Translations under genes and position numbers: made by a program | Assembly (NCBI GenBank): GCA_026391355.1 | Contig: JAPLDH010000077.1 | Coordinates: 186,001 to 250,000 of the forward strand | From: Bacteroidota bacterium | GTDB lineage: Bacteria > Bacteroidota > Bacteroidia > Bacteroidales > FEN-979 | Reading direction: 5' to 3' | Length of the DNA: 64,000 bases | In this document: piece by piece, positions 57,143 through 64,000 of the stretch | How positions within the stretch are numbered: position 1 is the stretch's first letter | Layout: every line of letters starts with the position of its first letter | The notes under the pieces: model-generated | What the model was told of the DNA's origin: nothing | The model's database searches: none | The model's input: the letters and a program-made list of their open reading frames with translations, nothing else

Positions 57143-59605
57143 CTAAGGTTGTTGCCTGGAGAAAAACTCAAACCGGATCACTTTTTTCATTATCCTGCGG
57201 AGCCAGGAACGTTTCTTAAGCAATTCCCCGAAATAGGATTCAATGACATTTAATTCTACCCCATTAAGTAGAAACCGGGGATTGCGACCTGAAACTTTGA
57301 TAAAGGTTTCAAGGACATTCCTGTCAGCCTCACGCCATATACGGTTTGAACGGCATACCAGGATCGGCAGAGAACAGTTTGCGATCAATCCAGGAGGATA
57401 GGAATAATAAAGAAGAGCAGGAATTTCGATAAGAATATAATCTGGTTTAAAAGCCGGATGAATGTTATTGTTTTCAAACAAATCATGGTATGTTTGAAGT
57501 GAAAAGTAGTGCGTGTCAATACTGTAAAGGGCATATTCTTCCGGGCTGAGGAACTCATCCGGTGTTTGAAGGAACGGGCTATCCGGATCAACCCGTGTAT
57601 CCGGGTAACCCAGCAAATGGTTCAGGAAAATAAACGATTTCCGTGGTTTTATAAAACCGGAATTTGAAATTGCCGGGGGATTTTCCGGATACCCTGTTTG
57701 GGAAACTTCCATCCGGCGAAGGGATTCACGCGAAAATTTCAATACCAGGATCCTTTTCCCCTGGCTTTTCATCTTTCGTGCCAGATTGCCCATGACAATG
57801 GTTTTGCCTTCATTGCTAAGCGTACTGACAAAGACCAGGGTTTTTGTTTCTGTGCCCGAATTAATAATGTCAGGATGCCGGTCAATCTGCTGAATGATCA
57901 TTTCAAGCAACCGGTTTGTGACAAATGGAAAGTTGACTGCCCCGGTTCGGAGAAAGATTTTCGGAAAAATTCCCAGCGCCGAAAGATCCAGAATTTTTGA
58001 AGTTTTTGCAGGATTCTTCAGGGTATCATCAAAATATTCCATAATCAGGACGGTTGTAAATACAATCAGAAACCCGAGAACGGCAGCTATGATGATCAGT
58101 ATCTTCCGCTTGGTCGGGTTGGGTGAAAGCGGGTAATAAGGAAGATCAACAGCTTTGATGTTGGAAGATAATTCGGCATCCTGCATTTTAAGTTTAGCAA
58201 GGTTTAGCCCATGCAAAAGTTCCAGGAATTCCTGCTCGGAAACGGATATTTCCCGTTCGATCCGTTTCAGGTTAGCGCCAGCCGGGGCATAGGCAGCATA
58301 TTGTTTTTGAAACTCCTTGATCCGGTCTCCCAATACTTCAAGACCAGCTTTAATTTCTTCGTAATCAATAACATTGTTAATCCAATCGGTGAGCAATGAA
58401 CTAATCGGGAGCCCTTCAGTGGAGGTTCCGAATTTATATAACTCATTCACCGAGTTCCGGATCTCGTCTTTAAGTGTTTCGGCCTGAAGTTTTAATTTTC
58501 CAAGGGTTAAACTGGTGATAGAATCTCTAGCTCCACCAATCTCCGCGTTTGCAATCTTAAAATTGATATCTGCAAGTTGATTGCGTTTATCGATGATCCG
58601 CGTATTGTTCAACTGGACCTGTTGCTGGATCTTTAATTTTTCCTCAATGCGTTTGATAGCGGCGTCAATTCCCGCCAGCCGGATCCGTTTGTTATGATAA
58701 TCTACATCCAGATCTTCCTTTACGACAGCCACTGCCTTGCTTTGTTCGTAATAATTGATAATGTTGTTGTCCTCATTGAATTTCAGGAGTTTGTCTTCGG
58801 CAACTTTCAGCCGGCCTGATGCCTGGCTGACCTGGTTTTCAAAATACTTGACTACGGCATCCGACCTGTTTTCTTTGATGTTCTTATAGTTCATGATACA
58901 GACCCCTGTCAGAATTGCCAAAGTTTGCTGGCAAATTCCGGGATCGTCGGATTCAAAATGAATTTTTACCAGATCGCTGGAAGAAATGCGTACGACCGTG
59001 ATCGAAGAAATTGCATTGATCGAATAGTGCTGGTTGTTGAAATTGAGCAATCCATAAACAAAATTCGTATCATTCTTTTCCATATAATCCATGAGGTTGT
59101 CCACTGTTTGTTCATAAGCAACCGGATCCAGATAAGGAGGTTGCAGGATCCGGGTCTTTTCTGCTTCACCCGTATTCAAGGAAGTATCTGCTTCAGAAAT
59201 AACCCCGGATCTTTTTTTCAGATATTTGACAACCAGACTTTGTATATAGGGAGGAGTGATTTTTCGCAGGTCATCAAAAGATTTCTTCGTAATGTATTTC
59301 GGATCGGGATTGTTGAACATGAGGTGTTGTGCAAGGAGCCGGACCGCAACTTCCTGTTGGGTTTCCCGGGACTTTATGATGTTGATGAGGTTATCAAAAG
59401 CAGTGTTGGTGGCAAAGAAACTATAAGATTTATCCATTTCTACGGTCGTTCCAGAGGCGATACCCGTGTACAGGATGGTTTCTGACGAAAATCTATAGGA
59501 AGGATGCCGGGTCAGCATAGCAACGATCAGCGCCAGCACAATGGGCGTAATCAGGAGAAGAACAATGTGCTTCCGCAATAATCGCAACAGGTCAATTACC
59601 TTCAT
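57143..59605 (-). CDS. Wzc/GumC-like chain-length determinant with C-terminal P-loop (degenerate BY-kinase-like) domain
   Basis: Wzz-type N-term with TM, coiled coils, proline-rich TM2 YYPLSPNPTKRKILIIIAAVLGFLIVF; LVFVSTLSNEGKTIVMGNLARKM. Confidence 0.88.
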   Translation of the reverse strand: MKVIDLLRLLRKHIVLLLITPIVLALIVAMLTRHPSYRFSSETILYTGIASGTTVEMDKSYSFFATNTAFDNLINIIKSRETQQEVAVRLLAQHLMFNNPDPKYITKKSFDDLRKITPPYIQSLVVKYLKKRSGVISEADTSLNTGEAEKTRILQPPYLDPVAYEQTVDNLMDYMEKNDTNFVYGLLNFNNQHYSINAISSITVVRISSSDLVKIHFESDDPGICQQTLAILTGVCIMNYKNIKENRSDAVVKYFENQVSQASGRLKVAEDKLLKFNEDNNIINYYEQSKAVAVVKEDLDVDYHNKRIRLAGIDAAIKRIEEKLKIQQQVQLNNTRIIDKRNQLADINFKIANAEIGGARDSITSLTLGKLKLQAETLKDEIRNSVNELYKFGTSTEGLPISSLLTDWINNVIDYEEIKAGLEVLGDRIKEFQKQYAAYAPAGANLKRIEREISVSEQEFLELLHGLNLAKLKMQDAELSSNIKAVDLPYYPLSPNPTKRKILIIIAAVLGFLIVFTTVLIMEYFDDTLKNPAKTSKILDLSALGIFPKIFLRTGAVNFPFVTNRLLEMIIQQIDRHPDIINSGTETKTLVFVSTLSNEGKTIVMGNLARKMKSQGKRILVLKFSRESLRRMEVSQTGYPENPPAISNSGFIKPRKSFIFLNHLLGYPDTRVDPDSPFLQTPDEFLSPEEYALYSIDTHYFSLQTYHDLFENNNIHPAFKPDYILIEIPALLYYSYPPGLIANCSLPILVCRSNRIWREADRNVLETFIKVSGRNPRFLLNGVELNVIESYFGELLKKRSWLRRIMKKVIRFEFFSRQQP

Positions 59606-59621
59606 TCGTTCAGAAAAAAAA

Positions 59622-60365
59622 TTAGTAGATGTTAAATTTCATTCCGACAGTCTCCTCCAGTAACATATATGCAGTCTGAAAATTCATTTTTGAATTTTCG
59701 AAATCTGTTTCAGCCCGGTTTATGATCTCTGAGATCCGTGCAAACTCTGCTATGGAGATCACGCCATTCACGAATTGTTTCTCTGCCATCTGCATATTGA
59801 TCCTTGATGTCTCAAGGTATTTTACCTGGATTTTGAGTAAATGTTGTTTCACAATAAGGTCGTTGTATTGCATAATGACACGCTGCCTGACCTCTTTGGC
59901 CTGCTCTTCGACCAACTGTTTTGCCTGGAGTGTTTCGATTTTTGCTAATTTCACTTCATTTCTCCGGTTGAAGATGTCATATAGGGGAAATTTAATGTAC
60001 GCGCCAAGGCCATAATTGGTTTCGTTCCGTTTTGTGGCAAAAATGGAAGGGGATTGCCCCTCTGCCGTATTGGTCGAAAAAATATCGAATGAACCATACC
60101 GGACATCTGCCTGGACTCCCAGATTCTGCAACCAGAGGTTTTGGCTGCTTTTTAATTTGCTGTTATTCACCACGATCTGCAGATTCCGGAAATGGACATA
60201 TGGATCATGGGCAATGGCAGAATCCAGGAGCGTAGAGAGAGGAGGTAATTTATCTTTTATTTCATCCGTGAATGGGTCAAAGGTCGGTTTGGCTTGTGAA
60301 AATACGAATCCATGACCAAATGAAATGAAAAAAAGAAGCAATAAAAATAATCGGTCATTCTTCAT
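59622..60365 (-). CDS. TolC-like outer-membrane protein, single-repeat length
   Basis: Signal peptide; LPPLSTLLDSAIAHDPYVHFRNLQIVVNNSKLKSSQNLWLQNLGVQADVRYG...EVKLAKIETLQAKQLVEEQAKEVRQRVIMQYNDLIVKQ. Confidence 0.75.
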   Translation of the reverse strand: MKNDRLFLLLLFFISFGHGFVFSQAKPTFDPFTDEIKDKLPPLSTLLDSAIAHDPYVHFRNLQIVVNNSKLKSSQNLWLQNLGVQADVRYGSFDIFSTNTAEGQSPSIFATKRNETNYGLGAYIKFPLYDIFNRRNEVKLAKIETLQAKQLVEEQAKEVRQRVIMQYNDLIVKQHLLKIQVKYLETSRINMQMAEKQFVNGVISIAEFARISEIINRAETDFENSKMNFQTAYMLLEETVGMKFNIY

Positions 60366-60389
60366 TTTACACCTGTTTCAATGATAAGA

Positions 60390-61589
60390 TCAAACTGTAT
60401 CTTTTTGAAAAAGAGCCGGAATCGTTCGAAGGATCAAATTAAGATCATACCAGAAGGAATAATTGTCGCCCACAAAATGTTCCGCATATTTATTATCAAG
60501 ATTCTTACGCTCTTCATCCGACATAAATCCTCTTCTTCCCCTCAGTTCAACCTGCCAGAGTCCTGTTATTCCTGCAGGAGCAAGAAATCTTTTTGAAATT
60601 GAATTGATGGTCAGCAACTCGGCTTCATAAAGAGGAAGCGGGCGGTTTCCCACGATCGACATATCGCCCTTCAGCACATTGATCAACTGCGGAAGCTCAT
60701 CAATGCTTGTTTTGCGAATGAAATTCCCTACCCGGGTAATGCGCGGATCATCTGAGATTTTTACAAAAGTAGATTTCGAAAGTGCAACTTCCTTCTTCTG
60801 AAAAATGTACCAGTAATCGCAAATGGTAATTTTGCCGATATGAAGAACAGGGGAGCAAGTTTCGCCCGGGGGTAGCAGCTCACATTTCGGACATGGTTTA
60901 GAGAAATCAATAGATGCCCTGACCTGCTCAACTACATATTTATTCTTTTCTTTTGCCAGTTTTGTCAATTCGTCGTCTGCACCGATCCGCATCGAACGGA
61001 GTTTATAAAAATCAAACATTTTTCGCCCGACCCGTTTTGAGGTATAGTATATTTTCCCTTTTGATTCAATACGAATGGCAATAATGACTACGAGGAGTAA
61101 GGGTGACAGGCAGGCCAGGGCAACCGAGGCAACGATAATGTCAAATAACCGTTTCGACAATGGCATTTTGTATTTGATCGGGTCAACTTCTGAGGGTTTA
61201 TCATCCGGGTTTTTCTTCCGGAAATCGGCGAGGAACTTTATTCTCCCAAGAAGGCTTTCAACAGAGGGTACCGGAAGTACGTAAAAATCATCAATCTTTA
61301 CCTTTAAAGATCTTTTAAAATATTCTTCCTTGAATTCAAACGAGAGCAAAATAAATGGAATGGTAGTCAGGTTGAGCTTCTCACGCGCAAATGTGAACAT
61401 TTCGAACCCGGAGCCACCGGCAAGAAAGATCTCGCACAGGATAGCGTCAGGCAAAGGGCCTGATTCGAGGTACTGAGCTGCCGCCATGGCATTTTGCTGA
61501 ACAACCAGCGAGATTTCCGGGTTGGGGCTTAGCAGGTCGGTGATCTCTGAAGAGCTCCCTATGTATAAAATGATCATTTTATTTTCCAT
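60390..61589 (-). CDS. Polyprenyl-phosphate sugar transferase (PGT) with N-terminal pseudo-receiver domain
   Basis: PGT motifs [83 protein letters not shown]-term about 120 aa receiver-like. Confidence 0.9.
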   Translation of the reverse strand: MENKMIILYIGSSSEITDLLSPNPEISLVVQQNAMAAAQYLESGPLPDAILCEIFLAGGSGFEMFTFAREKLNLTTIPFILLSFEFKEEYFKRSLKVKIDDFYVLPVPSVESLLGRIKFLADFRKKNPDDKPSEVDPIKYKMPLSKRLFDIIVASVALACLSPLLLVVIIAIRIESKGKIYYTSKRVGRKMFDFYKLRSMRIGADDELTKLAKEKNKYVVEQVRASIDFSKPCPKCELLPPGETCSPVLHIGKITICDYWYIFQKKEVALSKSTFVKISDDPRITRVGNFIRKTSIDELPQLINVLKGDMSIVGNRPLPLYEAELLTINSISKRFLAPAGITGLWQVELRGRRGFMSDEERKNLDNKYAEHFVGDNYSFWYDLNLILRTIPALFQKDTV

Positions 61590-61599
61590 GGTTATGGGA

Positions 61600-61986
61600 T
61601 TACCATTTTAGGGCATAATGGATCGGGTTCAGATTTTTCTTGATCAATTCATCAAGTTCTTCAGGGTTGAAGGGTTTTACCAGAAAATCCTGTGCCCCCA
61701 ACCGGTAACATTTAACACGGTCTTTACTGCTTTCAATACCCGAAAGCATAATAATGGGCGTATGTTTGGTGAAACCCCTCTGGCGAACCTTATCAACAAA
61801 CTGGTAACCATCGAGATTGGGCATTTGAATATCGCAGATGATCAGGTCGGGCAGGTTCCCTTCGAGCCATTCAAGAGCCTCCAGACCATCCCGCTTGACG
61901 ATGACTTCATACGATTTATTCAGGAAATTTTCAAGTAAAAGACAGATGCTTTGTTCATCGTCGATAACAAGTATTTTATTTTTCAT
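61600..61986 (-). CDS. Stand-alone CheY-like response regulator
   Basis: KILVIDDEQSICLLLENFL; DLIICDIQMPNLDGYQF; PIIMLSG; DFLVKPFNPEEL; start assigned at MKNKILV. Confidence 0.95.
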   Translation of the reverse strand: MKNKILVIDDEQSICLLLENFLNKSYEVIVKRDGLEALEWLEGNLPDLIICDIQMPNLDGYQFVDKVRQRGFTKHTPIIMLSGIESSKDRVKCYRLGAQDFLVKPFNPEELDELIKKNLNPIHYALKW

Positions 61987-62025
61987 TCCGTTCAGTTTTG
62001 GCCATGAAAGATTCTGTTGACATAG

Positions 62026-62033
62026 CAAATATA
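62026..62033 (-). promoter_or_regulatory. Candidate -7 element upstream of the response regulator (head of the EPS gene run)
   Basis: Minus strand TATATTTG fits TANNTTTG; no clear -33 match. Confidence 0.35.
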
Positions 62034-62195
62034 AGAAATTGTTAACAACTTTGAAATGAATTTTTTTTGTGTTAGAAACAGTTAAGATGTTTAGTTGGTG
62101 TTTTCTCATTAAATTGAAGTAATTTTATATCCCGATTTTTTTGAAAATTGCATGTTCTTTTTTCAATTATATCCAAAAATTTAATCATTCCTGAT

Positions 62196-64000
62196 ATGAA
62201 AAAATCATTCTGCTTTCTTATCCTGTGTCTTTTTCCCGGAACTTTTTCATTTGCACAGAAAGAGGCCTCAAAACCCATGGTTTCAAAACCCGTTTACTAT
62301 GACGTTTCTCCTCCTTTACGGGATATGGTAAAGATGCCCATGAAACCTGCCGACAACTCCTGGAAAAGCGGGAATATTAAAAACAGGCTGAACCCACGTA
62401 AACAGCGGGTATTGCCAAATTTACCCGGAAATTTCACAGACCCTGCAGGACAGTATTCCCAGGGTCCGGTCATTACATCGGATACAACCATCCAGAATTT
62501 CGACGGGAACAACAATACCCAGGGGTATGATCCACCGGATACCCACGGCGATGTTGGTCCCAATCATTTTTTCCAGGTTGTGAACTGCCACTATTCGATC
62601 TATAATAAAACAGGGACACTCTTACTTGGGCCTTCGAATACCAGCACCATCTGGAGTGGTATGCCTTATAACTCAAACAATGGCGACGGGGTAGTGCTGT
62701 ACGATGATAATGCTAACCGGTGGCTGGTCGTTCAGTTGTCATTGCCCAATGGCATGACTGCTCCTTTCTATGAAATGGTTGCCGTTTCCCAGACAGCCGA
62801 CCCGACAGGTTCCTGGTACCGGTATGAGTACTCATTTACAGACCTTCCTGACTATGAAAAATTGGGAGTGTGGGCCGATGGATATTATATGTCATGTAAC
62901 CGTTTCACTTCCTCGAGTCTTAATTATGCCGGGACCGGACAGGGTGTTTTCAACAGGTCGAAAATGCTCATCGGGGATCCTACCGCTGAAATGGTTTATT
63001 TTACCCTTCCTGCTTCTGATAATGCCTGGGCACTGCTTCCTTCAGATTGCGATGGCGCCTTTCCAACTGCAGGTACACCCAACTACTTTGTTTACTTCTG
63101 GGATGGCCCTTACTATCTTGGCATCTATGAATTTCATGTAGACTGGACAAATACCGCCAATTCCACTTTTGGAAATTACCTGCAACTTACCATCAATTCA
63201 TTTAATGATAACATCACAGGAATCCCTCAGAAAGGATCAACCAAGCTGGCGGATGTACTTGCCGACCGGCTTATGTACCGTGTTCAGTTCCGTAAATTCA
63301 GTGATCACTGGGGTATGGTTTGCAATCATACCGTAAATGCCAACGGCGCCGGCGTCGGGGGAATCCGCTGGTATGAACTTAGAAAATCAACGGGGGCCTG
63401 GTGGGTTCGCCAACAGTCCACTTTTCAACCGGATATCAATTCGCGCTGGATGGGCAGCATTGCCCTCGATACTGCCGGTAATATAGCGCTTGGTTATTCC
63501 ATCTCAAGCAGCAATATGTACCCGGCAATCCGCTATACGGGAAGGATGAAGAATGACATCCTGAACACCATGACCATTGCCGAAAAAGGGATATACAACG
63601 GTTCAGGCTCCAATACAGCCGGGGATGGCGTAGGTGGCAGTGGAAACTGTCGTTGGGGTGATTACAGCGCCATGCTGGTCGATCCATCAGCCTATGCGCT
63701 CTTCTGGTATACTCAACAATATGTTCAAACCAGCGGCGGTGCTGCCTGGAGAACACGCATCGCCTCTTTCTCATTCGCTAATGTACTTTCATTGACAGCT
63801 TCGGCAAACCCTTCAACGATTACCGTCCCGCAAACTTCACAACTGAATGTAATTGCCCTGGGCGGCACCGGCTCCTATACCTATTCATGGACCTCAATTC
63901 CGGCAGGATTCACCTCAAATATCCAAAACCCGGTTGTTTCACCTACCCTGACAATAAAGTATATTGCCCATGTGACCTCCGGAACCCAGACAAAGACAGA
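62196..64000 (+). CDS. Large secreted protein with C-terminal Ig/PKD-like region; 3' end outside window
   Basis: Frame from ATG 62196 (MKKSFCFLILCLFPGTFSFAQKEASKPM...) reads through ...YDPPDTHGDVGPNHFFQVVNCHYSIYNKTG... to the window edge; absent from supplied ORF list because it has no stop in the window. Confidence 0.88.
   Translation, partial: MKKSFCFLILCLFPGTFSFAQKEASKPMVSKPVYYDVSPPLRDMVKMPMKPADNSWKSGNIKNRLNPRKQRVLPNLPGNFTDPAGQYSQGPVITSDTTIQNFDGNNNTQGYDPPDTHGDVGPNHFFQVVNCHYSIYNKTGTLLLGPSNTSTIWSGMPYNSNNGDGVVLYDDNANRWLVVQLSLPNGMTAPFYEMVAVSQTADPTGSWYRYEYSFTDLPDYEKLGVWADGYYMSCNRFTSSSLNYAGTGQGVFNRSKMLIGDPTAEMVYFTLPASDNAWALLPSDCDGAFPTAGTPNYFVYFWDGPYYLGIYEFHVDWTNTANSTFGNYLQLTINSFNDNITGIPQKGSTKLADVLADRLMYRVQFRKFSDHWGMVCNHTVNANGAGVGGIRWYELRKSTGAWWVRQQSTFQPDINSRWMGSIALDTAGNIALGYSISSSNMYPAIRYTGRMKNDILNTMTIAEKGIYNGSGSNTAGDGVGGSGNCRWGDYSAMLVDPSAYALFWYTQQYVQTSGGAAWRTRIASFSFANVLSLTASANPSTITVPQTSQLNVIALGGTGSYTYSWTSIPAGFTSNIQNPVVSPTLTIKYIAHVTSGTQTKT

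Noticed and set aside
63436-63774. 112-aa Arg/Cys/His-rich minus-strand ORF
   Set aside because: Antisense to the open secreted-protein frame 62196-64000; composition typical of a shadow ORF.

Overview
The window reads as one contig from a Bacteroidetes (Bacteroidales-like) genome. Supporting signs are T9SS C-terminal sorting domains, TANNTTTG-type -7 promoter elements, a PorV/PorQ-family protein and Bacteroidetes-type gene content. Core genes: PurF-like amidotransferase, HIT protein, GreA, AhcY, 4'-phosphopantetheinyl transferase, MetH, MetF, a GGGP synthase homologue, tRNA-Thr(CGT), tRNA-Pro(CGG) and Ugd. Accessory genes: several large T9SS-sorted secreted proteins; a TonB-receptor / 1.4k-aa exported protein / PorV-like cassette; a CHASE-PAS hybrid kinase with a nearby orphan Hpt; and an exopolysaccharide locus (about 43-62 kb) with PGT, Wzx, Wzy-like, Wzc-like and TolC-like proteins plus five glycosyltransferases. 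The most interesting signals: (1) two small secreted proteins sharing a repeated xAPVTPKEATFED motif, each behind a TGTAACTTTT...CGTCYTATGG promoter-like element that suggests an ECF-sigma regulon; (2) three GC-rich palindromes at homologous positions inside the tandem protein repeats of one secreted protein gene, plus two heptameric ACGCGTA-type repeats in the same gene; (3) a sugar transferase fused to a degenerate receiver with Glu at the phospho-acceptor position, beside an intact stand-alone receiver; (4) a family of nested C/G-rich hairpin repeats at four sites. No CRISPR array, rRNA, prophage or transposase was found. All calls come from reading the sequence and supplied ORFs; no database search was run.
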